From NCBI GenBank assembly GCA_035438985.1, contig DAORJK010000020.1, positions 1 to 46,675 on the forward strand: a stretch of 46,675 nucleotides of DNA, written 5' to 3'. A model generated the notes under the pieces. That model saw only the letters and a list, made by a program, of their open reading frames with translations. It did no database searches and was not told the DNA's origin. Position numbers and translations under genes: made by a program. Each line of letters begins with the position of its first letter. Position 1 is the stretch's first letter. Shown piece after piece: positions 26,038 through 33,735 of this stretch. The stretch is from UBA4408 sp002389785 (GTDB taxonomy: Bacteria > Bacteroidota > Bacteroidia > UBA4408).

Positions 26038-27123
26038 CTATTCGTTCTTTAATTGGCTGATAAACGAGGCTTCTACAGGAAGTGTTAATTGAATTTTTAC
26101 ACCGCCTGCTGCTTTATTTTCTAAATCAATTTTTCCACCGTGAGCTTCAACAAATCCTTTTACAATTGAAAGGCCTAATCCTACACCACCTGCTTTTGAA
26201 TTCGGCAAACGATAAAATTTGTTGAATACATTTTTTATTTCGCCTTCCGGAATACCGGGTCCTGTATCTTCAATGGAAATCAATAATATTTCATTTGAAA
26301 ATGCAGTCATTACTCGAACAGTACTTCCCTTTGGAGTATATTGTATTGCGTTGTGAATCAAGTTGTGTAAAACATTTTCAAGTATGCCTGAATCAATTTT
26401 TACTAAGGGAAAATTTTCAGTTGGATGAAAATTAAGTTCATGCTCACACCCTGATTCATTAAATTTTTGAATGACGGTAAATATCAATTCGTTGATGTCG
26501 CACCAATCTCTTCTAAGTAAAAGTATCCCTGTTTCCAAACGGTTCATGTTTAAAAGATTTTCAACTTGCCTGTTTAGCCGCATACCTGCACTATCAATCT
26601 CTTCAAGTAGTTGATTGTGCTGTTCTTTGGTAAGTTTTACGGTTGAATCCTTTAAAGTGTCTATTGCTGCAATTATTGTTGCTATTGGTGTTCGCATTTC
26701 ATGACTCAGCGAGTTCAACAAAGTTGTGTAAAGTTTTAAAGTTTTTTCTTTTTCATCTTTATCTCGTGCTTTCGATTCAGCTTCACGTATTTTAAAAGTA
26801 AGAATAGCATTGATCATAGCTATTACAAAGTACATCAAAAACATCAGTAAGTCTTCAGTTGTACCTACATGAAATGTAAAAATAGGAGGGATAAAGAAAA
26901 AGTTCCAACTGAGCGCACTTATAAGGGCAGCAAATAAAACCGGTAATCTATCAAACAGACTAGCTAAAAGTGACACACATACTAACAATAACAAGGCAAC
27001 TAACCTGTACCCGATAAAATTGGAGGATATAAAACAGACAATAGTGACGAACAACACCAATGACAAACTAATTGCAAATTGCATTGGAAGCCTGTATTGC
27101 CTATACGATGGAAAGTGATTCAA
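26038..27123 (-). CDS. KdpD-like membrane sensor histidine kinase lacking the KdpD N-terminal domain
   Basis: A 361-residue protein. Residues 15-110 form the four-helix DUF4118 membrane domain of KdpD (LFDRLPVLFAALISALSWNFFF). Then come the HisKA domain with H141 in SLSHEMRTPIA and the HATPase with NLIHNAIQYTP, DTGPGIP and GVGLGLSIV. Complete KdpD has an extra cytosolic N-terminal sensor module of about 400 residues with a Walker and USP-like region, absent here. In the family the kinase responds to K+ limitation. The first gene of a pair with the KdpE-like regulator. Confidence 0.87.
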   Translation of the reverse strand: MNHFPSYRQYRLPMQFAISLSLVLFVTIVCFISSNFIGYRLVALLLLVCVSLLASLFDRLPVLFAALISALSWNFFFIPPIFTFHVGTTEDLLMFLMYFVIAMINAILTFKIREAESKARDKDEKEKTLKLYTTLLNSLSHEMRTPIATIIAAIDTLKDSTVKLTKEQHNQLLEEIDSAGMRLNRQVENLLNMNRLETGILLLRRDWCDINELIFTVIQKFNESGCEHELNFHPTENFPLVKIDSGILENVLHNLIHNAIQYTPKGSTVRVMTAFSNEILLISIEDTGPGIPEGEIKNVFNKFYRLPNSKAGGVGLGLSIVKGFVEAHGGKIDLENKAAGGVKIQLTLPVEASFISQLKNE

Positions 27124-27144
27124 CTAGTGAAGGATTTAATACTG

Positions 27145-27190
27145 CAAAGGTAAATTTATTGGTATAAAGATTTTATAAGGAATTTACCTT
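27145..27190 (-). promoter_or_regulatory. Promoter of the kinase-regulator pair with overlapping inverted repeat
   Basis: TACCTTTG on the minus strand (27145-27152) matches TAnnTTTG, about 22 bases before the start codon. It overlaps the left arm AAGGTAAATT (27147-27156) of a perfect 10-base inverted repeat whose right arm, AATTTACCTT, is at 27181-27190. The 24-base spacing puts the arms across the promoter, so the repeat is a candidate operator. Confidence 0.45.
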
Positions 27191-27299
27191 AAAGCACACC
27201 AATTTGAGAAAGGCAAATTAAAGCTATACATAAAAAACTGATTTTTTCTTTTTCTGTATTCGCTATCGACCTAGGCGCATGATACGCTAATTGATTTTT

Positions 27300-28268
27300 C
27301 TAATTATTGAATTGGTTAGTTTTACTCAAGCTTAAATTCAATTTAACGATGTGTTGAAATATGTTTTGATGCTTAAAAATTTCTCTTTGCCCATATACAA
27401 ATGAATGAGCAGGATCATAAATATGGGTAGGCTCACTTTTTGCCCCGTTTAATTCAATTATTGAAAAATTGCGACCTTCCTCTAAGTCTGCAAGCGAAGT
27501 ATACCGAATATCTAAACGCCCGTAATAAAATCCCGGTATTTCCCGTAACAGCGCATCAAATGTTTGCTCCAGTTTGTTTGTGATATAAATTCTTCCATCA
27601 GTAAATTCAGTACCTCGATTATGATTACCAAATGGGACTAAACATTTTTGCTTTCCGGCCGGAACGATTTCCTTCAAATCATAGTGTTCCTTTAATTTTG
27701 TAAGTTGTAATTCGTAACGTGGATTTTTTCTCAACAATTCTTCCAGTGTATGCACACCATTCCCTTCAACGGTTAAAAATTTTTTTAACGTAATACCGCT
27801 TATTTTTCCCTGTTTTTGATTGGGTAAACGCCAGTAAAATAATCCCAATTCATTTGGATATTCACTGATTTCCTGAATCAAAAAATTTGCCTTAATCTCA
27901 TGTTGGTATGCACACAATTCAGCATTGTTGAAGACTTTCTTCACACCTACACCTCTGCACCCTATGTCCGGCTTCACAATTACAGGGAAGCTAAGTGAAT
28001 GTTCGTTCAACAATAAATCAAAATTGACCGTTGCATCTTTATTTATCAATAATGTGTATGGATACAAACCTTTTGGAAGAAGTTTGTATATTTCATATTT
28101 GCTGTCACCGTAGAGTCCACCATTTTTTATTGATGGATTAGCGTAAGCATAAAACGAGAGGGAACGAAATTTTAGGGCATACCAGCACCAAGCAATAAAG
28201 CTAGGAAAATACACAAGGTTCACCGGCCAATATTCCCAATGCAGGAGTTTATGTAACCATAGTTTCAT
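27300..28268 (-). CDS. ATP-grasp domain protein
   Basis: A 322-residue protein. FPVIVKPDIGCRGVGVKKV is the ATP-grasp nucleotide loop with Lys and Gly-rich segment, GIKLKK-type residues follow, and SIIELNGAKSEPTHIYDP provides the E-x-N metal pair. The N-terminal 60 residues contain WEYWPVNLVYFPSFIAWCWYALK, hydrophobic and Trp-rich, suggesting membrane association. Substrates are unknown; the family joins carboxylates to amines or thiols using ATP. It overlaps the NRDE gene by four bases and ends the operon. Confidence 0.78.
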   Translation of the reverse strand: MKLWLHKLLHWEYWPVNLVYFPSFIAWCWYALKFRSLSFYAYANPSIKNGGLYGDSKYEIYKLLPKGLYPYTLLINKDATVNFDLLLNEHSLSFPVIVKPDIGCRGVGVKKVFNNAELCAYQHEIKANFLIQEISEYPNELGLFYWRLPNQKQGKISGITLKKFLTVEGNGVHTLEELLRKNPRYELQLTKLKEHYDLKEIVPAGKQKCLVPFGNHNRGTEFTDGRIYITNKLEQTFDALLREIPGFYYGRLDIRYTSLADLEEGRNFSIIELNGAKSEPTHIYDPAHSFVYGQREIFKHQNIFQHIVKLNLSLSKTNQFNN

Positions 28269-28978
28269 TGAATCATTTCTATCAGTTGTTGTTGTTTATT
28301 TTGAAGCAGATCCATGTGTGTTAGCGTAAACCGGTCTTGTTCGATGACGCATTGAGTAATGTTTTTGGTGAGTAGTTGTTGATTGCGATTGATAATTAAA
28401 CCATTCACTTTATCTTTTATTTGAGTTCCGGTATGAAAGTTTAATAATCCTTGAGAATCAATCGTTTCAGGAGTTGATTCAAGAAATTCTTTGAACCATA
28501 TTTTCCGATTTTCAATGGCAATTTCTTCATAGAGGGTAGCAGACGACCAAATGCGAGGAATAGCTGTATCCAGCTGTATGAGCGATTTTTCCTTTTCATC
28601 CCAACGAAGTTGAAGTAATTCATCGCCGGCAATTGTTATAAGTGTAAAAGGTTCAATTTTATTCAAGTTAATTTGTTCCCAAGCTTCAGCCAACACTTCA
28701 GCGCTAAGCAAATCAAGTAAAATTAATCCTCTGCTTCGTTTATAAGGTGGCTGATGTTGATGTTTTTTATCGGCACCGTTGAGCAAGACGAAAGTTCGGC
28801 CTAAAGTATCTACTGCAAACCAGGTTCCCTGTGCTAAAGGATCCTGAGGAAAGTATACCGCTTTGTTTTGATAGCTGTGCAAGGCAGGGAATAAAGCAGC
28901 CGGCCTGCTAATGTGTTCGTCACGATTAGAGGTAACAATGGTTTTATTTTCACTTTTGTAATAGGTTACTGTGCACAT
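28265..28978 (-). CDS. NRDE-family (TANGO2-like) protein
   Basis: A 237-residue protein. It begins MCTVTYY with Cys2 and includes SNRDEHISRPA, the NRDE motif that names the family, and FVLLNGADKKH. Homologues include eukaryotic TANGO2, linked to haem or lipid handling; the Cys2 start is reminiscent of N-terminal nucleophile hydrolases. The function in bacteria is unknown. Four bases overlap the ATP-grasp gene and 13 overlap the DinB-like gene, so it is translated from the same message. Confidence 0.85.
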   Translation of the reverse strand: MCTVTYYKSENKTIVTSNRDEHISRPAALFPALHSYQNKAVYFPQDPLAQGTWFAVDTLGRTFVLLNGADKKHQHQPPYKRSRGLILLDLLSAEVLAEAWEQINLNKIEPFTLITIAGDELLQLRWDEKEKSLIQLDTAIPRIWSSATLYEEIAIENRKIWFKEFLESTPETIDSQGLLNFHTGTQIKDKVNGLIINRNQQLLTKNITQCVIEQDRFTLTHMDLLQNKQQQLIEMIQ

Positions 28979-29466
28979 TGTTTTCTATAGACAAGTGTTG
29001 ATTTTGCTACACCATAATCGTCCGGAATTTCATCAATGCCCAAATACTGAAATCCAATTTTTAGCAAAGCTTGGTGGTGAATGCAATGTTCTAAATTATA
29101 CATTAGTTCGCGGTAATAATTGGTCTCTATCAGGTTTTCGTTTGCCGACAGCAAAGTGATGAGCTGTATTTTTTTATTCTCTTTGGAAACTGATTCAATA
29201 ATTTTAGCAATGGATTCAATGGCAAAATCAAGGTTTTGCTGAATTCTCACATCTCTTTTTCGAGCATCATAATTCAGTACACCACTGCTGTATCCTACTT
29301 CAAGTTGCTGAAACAGTTCAGTAATGTGTCGCACATGCTCACCGATACTGCTATTATTCAAAGGCACAATTTTATGCGTGTATTCGTCATAATTCAATTT
29401 ATTGAGCGAATCAATAAGTTGCACCAATACAGCTTTAGTTTCTTCAAATAAGTGATTATTTTTCAT
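28966..29466 (-). CDS. DinB-like four-helix protein
   Basis: A 166-residue protein. The motif SSIGEHVRHITELFQQLE and the later LEHCIHHQALLKIGF put histidines in helices as in DinB/YfiT-like metal-dependent enzymes, many of which transfer thiols such as bacillithiol. It starts one base after the stop codon of the secreted Omp28-like gene and overlaps the NRDE gene by 13 bases. A thiol-linked role would fit the redox theme of the operon, but the enzyme's substrate is unknown. Confidence 0.72.
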   Translation of the reverse strand: MKNNHLFEETKAVLVQLIDSLNKLNYDEYTHKIVPLNNSSIGEHVRHITELFQQLEVGYSSGVLNYDARKRDVRIQQNLDFAIESIAKIIESVSKENKKIQLITLLSANENLIETNYYRELMYNLEHCIHHQALLKIGFQYLGIDEIPDDYGVAKSTLVYRKQCAQ

Positions 29467-29467
29467 G

Positions 29468-30457
29468 TTAATTTATGCGTAGTTTTTGATAGACAATTGT
29501 ATCATTCGTTTGCACTTCTAGTAAGTAAAACCCTGCATGCAATACTGATAGATCAAGATTTTGGTTTTTCTCAAGTTTTGCAGTTTCAAACACCAAAGCT
29601 CCACTCAAGGATAGCACCCTTACTTTGTTTACAGAAATTGCACAGGTAATTCTTCCATTCTCACTTGGATTGGGATAAAAGTAAATGTTATCTGCAATAT
29701 TATTGAACGTATGAACCGCATTGTTCAAGTTCATTAAATTTACTGATTTAGCAGCATTCATCACTTGTTTCGTTGGACGTTGAAGTAGCGCAATAGTGCT
29801 CATTTTATTTGTATTCCAAGCAGGTTGAGCAGTGTACGAAAAATTATATACCACACTGTCTCCAATATTCAATGGCAATTGTATGTTGTTACCTTGTACT
29901 GCACTTATAGCTTTTCTAAACACATTGTAATGAACGGTTTCGCCATTATTGGTAGTTTGAAAAATGGTGTCTTCGGATGCACCGATAAATAGCAAGGCGT
30001 TTATTGTGGTATCGGCTGAATGTTTTTCCACTTTGCATTTCACCGAAAAAGAGCCAGGTCCTGTTTGTACTTGAGACAGCTCAATACTAAAATTCGAAAA
30101 GCCGGAGGAAACGGAATTTAAGGTAGAGTTTAAGGCAGTGTTAGTGATTACCTGTCCATTTACAACTAATCGTGGTGTTCCGCCATACACACCATAAAAA
30201 TTGGTACGGGCATCATTCTCTGTCTGATTTTGCTGATTAAAAAAATCGCTTACATAAGGAGCACTTGGATGAAAACTAATGTGAACTGCATCTGGGTAAT
30301 TCGTTAAAATGTTGTAGTAACTTGAATTGTTGGTAGCACAGATGCTGCAACTGGTATTCGTGAAATGTTCTACAATTGCTGTTCGAGCGATTTGTGCAAA
30401 GCCGGTTGCGATGCTATTTATAAACAGTAGTACGAACAGTAGTTTATTTTTTTTCAT
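29468..30457 (-). CDS. Secreted Omp28-like thioredoxin-fold protein with T9SS sorting domain
   Basis: A 329-residue protein. The signal peptide is MKKNKLLFVLLFINSIATG. AIVEHFTNTSCSICATNN carries C37-x2-C40 in the place used by Omp28-type proteins with a thioredoxin-like fold; GGTPRLVVNGQ fits the cis-Pro region. The C-terminal domain starts YFYPNPSENGRI and ends with YQKLRIN, the T9SS signal. It overlaps the MsrB-MsrA gene by four bases. A thiol role at the surface would complement methionine sulfoxide repair. Its partner is unknown. Confidence 0.82.
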   Translation of the reverse strand: MKKNKLLFVLLFINSIATGFAQIARTAIVEHFTNTSCSICATNNSSYYNILTNYPDAVHISFHPSAPYVSDFFNQQNQTENDARTNFYGVYGGTPRLVVNGQVITNTALNSTLNSVSSGFSNFSIELSQVQTGPGSFSVKCKVEKHSADTTINALLFIGASEDTIFQTTNNGETVHYNVFRKAISAVQGNNIQLPLNIGDSVVYNFSYTAQPAWNTNKMSTIALLQRPTKQVMNAAKSVNLMNLNNAVHTFNNIADNIYFYPNPSENGRITCAISVNKVRVLSLSGALVFETAKLEKNQNLDLSVLHAGFYLLEVQTNDTIVYQKLRIN

Positions 30458-31509
30458 GGGTGAGAGGGTTTAATTTTGTTAGAAAATAGTTTATGCAATT
30501 TCTCCATTTTAGGAAGAATAACTGCTTTGCAATAAGGTTGTTCTTTATTTAATTCGTAATACTCCTGATGAAAATTCTCGGCTTTATAAAAATTGGTAAA
30601 GGCTGAAACTTCTGTAACAATTGGTCTTTCAAATGCTTTATTGGTCGATAATAAATGAATCGTGCGTTCAACAATTTCTTTTTGCTTCTCGGTTTCATAA
30701 AATATAGCCGAGCGATATTGTGTGCCTTCATCGGCACCTTGTCTGTTTAAACTTGTAGGATCGTGTAAGGTAAAAAACACCTCCAATAATTCTTCGAGTG
30801 AAATTATACTTGGATCAAATTTTACTTGAACTGCTTCTGCATGACCGGTATTTCCCGAGCATACTTGCTTATAGCTTGGATTTTTGATAGTTCCGCCGGC
30901 ATAACCCGACTCAGCGCTGATAACACCTTTCAGTTCTTCATAAATTGCTTCGATGCACCAAAAACATCCTCCTGCAAGAGTGATGCTTTCGAGCTTTGCT
31001 GAGGGAAGTTTTTTATCCATAGCTTCAAAACTGAGTGAACCTGAATTTACACAATAGCGTTTCCCTGTTTCGGTTGGACCATCTTCAAAAATATGTCCTA
31101 AATGTCCTCCGCATTTTGCACAAGTAATTTCTGTCCGGTTCATTCCATGACTATTGTCATTACTTTGAATAATTTTTCCTCCGGCAATTTCTTTATCAAA
31201 ACTCGGCCAACCGCAATTCGATTCAAATTTCATATCGTCGGTAAATAAGGCTTCACCGCAGCCGGCACATTTGTAAGTACCTTTTTCTTTGGTAAACACA
31301 AACTTGCCACTAAATGGGCTTTCGGTGCCTTTTTCGCGCAGTATATAATATTGCTCGGGACTTAATTTTTCTTTCCATTCTTGTTCGCTAAGCTTAAGCT
31401 TTTCGTTATGGCTATTCGTTGACATGTTTATTTTAGGGTGATTGTTTTGTGCACAACTCACTAGGTTAACCAGTGAAAGTAGAAAGAGACAGGTGAATAT
31501 ATTTTTCAT
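30454..31509 (-). CDS. Lipoprotein MsrB-MsrA fusion, methionine sulfoxide reductase
   Basis: A 351-residue fusion. The lipobox LVSC (C19) makes it an exported lipoprotein. Residues 38-165 are MsrB, with zinc cysteines C81, C84, C130 and C133 and catalytic C153 in RYCVNS. Residues 175-340 are MsrA, with catalytic C182 in GGCFWCIEA and GYAGG; PYCKAVI is near the C-terminus. MsrB reduces the R form and MsrA the S form of methionine sulfoxide, so the protein repairs oxidised envelope proteins. It sits between the DoxX gene (4-base overlap) and the Omp28-like gene (4-base overlap). Confidence 0.95.
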   Translation of the reverse strand: MKNIFTCLFLLSLVNLVSCAQNNHPKINMSTNSHNEKLKLSEQEWKEKLSPEQYYILREKGTESPFSGKFVFTKEKGTYKCAGCGEALFTDDMKFESNCGWPSFDKEIAGGKIIQSNDNSHGMNRTEITCAKCGGHLGHIFEDGPTETGKRYCVNSGSLSFEAMDKKLPSAKLESITLAGGCFWCIEAIYEELKGVISAESGYAGGTIKNPSYKQVCSGNTGHAEAVQVKFDPSIISLEELLEVFFTLHDPTSLNRQGADEGTQYRSAIFYETEKQKEIVERTIHLLSTNKAFERPIVTEVSAFTNFYKAENFHQEYYELNKEQPYCKAVILPKMEKLHKLFSNKIKPSHP

Positions 31510-31901
31510 GGTAAATAGTGTTGGTAGGTTTTTATTAGTTCGTTTTTTTGAAGATACAAAAAAATACTTGTAGCGATTAATACTATTAAAGCGAGTATAA
31601 ACAATCCTCCACCATCATTTTTAATAGCTATTCCAATAACCACGATGTGCGATGCTACTGCTCCTAATATTATTACAAGGCTAGCTAGCATTCCGAATAA
31701 TTGCGTTCGAGGAAGTAAAATTAAAATAGCAGTAAATAGCTCCAGTAAACCAAGTCCAATTCTTCCATAAGGTTCTGCGCCTAATGCTGTAAAAATATAT
31801 ACTGAATCGGGATGTGCCGTAAATTTAAAGTAAAGGGTTTGAAGAAATATTACAGCTACGGTTAGTCGTAATAGCAATAAGACAATTTGTTTTGTTTTCA
31901 T
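31506..31901 (-). CDS. DoxX-family membrane protein
   Basis: A 131-residue protein with four hydrophobic helices. LLLRLTVAVIFLQTLYFKFTAHPDS is the typical first helix and motif of DoxX/DoxD proteins, and GRIGLGLLELFTAILILLP the second. DoxX proteins are often linked to thiosulfate or quinone oxidation, or to envelope redox balance. It overlaps the MsrB-MsrA gene by four bases and starts two bases after the YHS gene, consistent with an oxidative-stress unit that includes methionine sulfoxide repair. Confidence 0.82.
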   Translation of the reverse strand: MKTKQIVLLLLRLTVAVIFLQTLYFKFTAHPDSVYIFTALGAEPYGRIGLGLLELFTAILILLPRTQLFGMLASLVIILGAVASHIVVIGIAIKNDGGGLFILALIVLIATSIFLYLQKNELIKTYQHYLP

Positions 31902-31903
31902 GA

Positions 31904-32368
31904 TTAGTTTTTAAGTAAGAAGTTTGACCAATTTTTGTCTGCTTTTAGTTTTAAATTATTTTCATCCTTATTCCAGCTTTTTAGTGTATTGTTGAAATAA
32001 GCATTATAAAACAGATAGAGTTTCCCATCAACAATTTTAAATGTTTCAGGATCTACCTCCACCTTTTTTCCATAATCACCCATAGCAAAGGCACACCATC
32101 CTCCGTATTGAGGCTGATATTTTTTAGGGTTTTTTAAAAATGCATCTTTATTAGTTTCGTTGCTAAAATGATAATAGATGCCTTCAAATTTTGCAACCAG
32201 GGTCGCGCTTCCTTTTTCAGCTTTGTTTTTTGTAAAATAAGCTACAGGGTCATAACCATTAATAGCTATCCCATTTTGTAAATTGCAGTGTGCAACATAC
32301 TCCAATTTTGTTTGCGAATGAAGCTGGGTAAAGGTTCCCAGAAGCAGAAGAAAAAATAATTGTCTCAT
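31904..32368 (-). CDS. YHS-domain protein, exported
   Basis: A 154-residue protein with a signal peptide (MRQLFFLLLLGTFTQLHS). AINGYDPVAYFTKNKAEKG, IYYHFSNETNKDAFLKNPKKY and YGGWCAFAMGDYG are YHS-domain motifs. The domain is thought to bind metal in heavy-metal and redox proteins. It is the first gene of the seven-gene operon and starts 12 bases or so after a likely transcription start. Confidence 0.85.
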   Translation of the reverse strand: MRQLFFLLLLGTFTQLHSQTKLEYVAHCNLQNGIAINGYDPVAYFTKNKAEKGSATLVAKFEGIYYHFSNETNKDAFLKNPKKYQPQYGGWCAFAMGDYGKKVEVDPETFKIVDGKLYLFYNAYFNNTLKSWNKDENNLKLKADKNWSNFLLKN

Positions 32369-32387
32369 CGTTTTAAGTTTACTGAGA

Positions 32388-32431
32388 CAAAAGTAGGAGG
32401 ACAGTAATTAGCAAAAAGTAAACTACTTTAC
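32388..32431 (-). promoter_or_regulatory. Promoter of the seven-gene redox operon with a Crp/Fnr-like palindrome
   Basis: TACTTTTG on the minus strand (32388-32395) matches TAnnTTTG, 19 bases before the start codon. Upstream is a palindrome GTAAA-ctac-TTTAC at 32418-32431, which overlaps the stop region of the Crp/Fnr gene and the expected -33 zone. The neighbouring regulator is the obvious candidate to bind it. Confidence 0.5.
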
Positions 32432-33121
32432 ATTTCGAACAAAGTTTTTTATTTTTTGAATATCGGGTATACTTATTTCTTTTTGTGTATACATTAATAT
32501 TCCTTCATTTTCGAGCTCTTTAAACAAGGTGATAATAGTTTGGCGAGTAGTACAAATAAGTTGAGCTACGTCTTTTTGAGTTAAATAATTGGGCAATATA
32601 AAAGAGTTTGTGCTGACATTTTCTTTTTCAAGAATCATGTTCAAAAGCAGCATTAACCTTGTTTTGGCATCTTTAAATAAAATATTTTTATAACTGTTTT
32701 GAATCTTTTTAAAATTAAAGCCAATAAATTTTATGTAATTCAAGGCAAAGTCCGGTTTTTTAACCATCACTTCTTCCAGCTTGTCGCGATAAAACGTGCA
32801 AATTATTGCTTCATCCGAAACTACTTTAAAAAATTCTTCATTCGCTTCCGGCCTTTCTAAATTAAGGTCACCAAATAAATCCCCTTTTTGAAGTAGGTCA
32901 ATTAAAATTTCCTCACCTTGTTCATTAATCTTTATCAATTTGATGGTTCCATGTTTTAAAAAATAAATCCGCTCCTTTTCGCTATCCGGTAAATCAAGCA
33001 ATTCATTTTTCTTCGATTTTTTAAAGCGTTTTAAAATGCATAAAGCATCAATCTCTCCAAAACTTAAGTTTTTAAAAAGTTGATGATCGTGCAAGTACCA
33101 GTATTTTAAATTTGTAGGCAT
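32423..33121 (-). CDS. Crp/Fnr-family transcriptional regulator
   Basis: A 232-residue protein. An N-terminal cyclic-nucleotide-binding fold (about 15-135) has LKHGTIKLIKINEQGEEILI and LLQKGDLFGDLN. The C-terminal helix-turn-helix (about 165-225) has YLTQKDVAQLICTTRQTIITLF as recognition helix. There are no four cysteines of the iron-sulfur Fnr type; the scattered Cys residues do not form the cluster motif. It is the upstream neighbour of the redox operon, in the same orientation, and a candidate regulator of it. Confidence 0.88.
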   Translation of the reverse strand: MPTNLKYWYLHDHQLFKNLSFGEIDALCILKRFKKSKKNELLDLPDSEKERIYFLKHGTIKLIKINEQGEEILIDLLQKGDLFGDLNLERPEANEEFFKVVSDEAIICTFYRDKLEEVMVKKPDFALNYIKFIGFNFKKIQNSYKNILFKDAKTRLMLLLNMILEKENVSTNSFILPNYLTQKDVAQLICTTRQTIITLFKELENEGILMYTQKEISIPDIQKIKNFVRNVK

Positions 33122-33196
33122 GCGCTTGTTAGCTCAATTGATACTGATTTAGTAAGTGGTGAAGTTACCTGAAAAAATAATTGATCGGTACAAATT

Positions 33197-33376
33197 TTAC
33201 CTTACTTCAACATTTTTGGCAAGTGTTTTAAATCGAACTCCGTTTCCTTGCACCACAGTTATTGTAACATGCCCGGTTTTACTGGTATGCATGTCTTGAA
33301 CGATACCCGCTTTACCTTTGTGAGTTCCTCCAATTACCAAGCAATTGGAGCCATTTTTAATGTTAGCAGTTGTCAT
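33197..33376 (-). CDS. Small KOW-like protein (59 residues)
   Basis: An ORF found by reading the minus strand. It reads MTTANIKNGSNCLVIGGTHK then GKAGIVQDM and ends with AKNVEVR. NGSNCLVIGGTHKGKAGIV matches the pattern of KOW motifs (conserved Gly, hydrophobic strand, GxHKGKxG) found in NusG and in ribosomal proteins L24 and L26, so it could bind RNA or protein. Length is short for an independent gene, but the reading frame is clean and the motif is well placed. Confidence 0.65.
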   Translation of the reverse strand: MTTANIKNGSNCLVIGGTHKGKAGIVQDMHTSKTGHVTITVVQGNGVRFKTLAKNVEVR

Positions 33377-33502
33377 TTATTTTATACTAAGTTCAAACTG
33401 TATTGTTAAGTAGCTTGCATTAACGCTTTAAAGTTAACTGCTTCGCAAGCTTCAAATCTAAATTTCTAAATAATTGCTATTTCTTAATCTGTGTAGGTAA
33501 TA

Positions 33503-33670
33503 TTATTTGTTCCGTAAAAGACCAATGAAAAATACTAAGCTAGATACCAAGAAAAGAATGTTCACAATTTTTGCAAAGGGTGGGGCACCAGCCGGATATA
33601 ATTGGCCCATTAATACTGGTATATTTAATACGATTAAAAAGTAAACGAATATTTTTTTTGAATTTGTCAT
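33503..33670 (-). CDS. Small two-helix membrane protein (55 residues)
   Basis: An ORF read on the minus strand. It starts MTNSKKIFVYFLIVLNIPVL, continues MGQLYPAGAPPFAKIV and ends NILFLVSSLVFFIGLLRNK. Two hydrophobic segments (about 7-22 and 38-51) are joined by a Pro-rich loop and flanked by basic residues. No homologue is recognised. The topology looks deliberate, with positive residues at both ends. Confidence is moderate because of its size. Confidence 0.5.
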   Translation of the reverse strand: MTNSKKIFVYFLIVLNIPVLMGQLYPAGAPPFAKIVNILFLVSSLVFFIGLLRNK

Positions 33671-33735
33671 ATTTTTTTTTTAAGGTAAATATGGAAATTT
33701 TTACTCAAAAATAAATTCTATTCCTTGTTGCAAGG

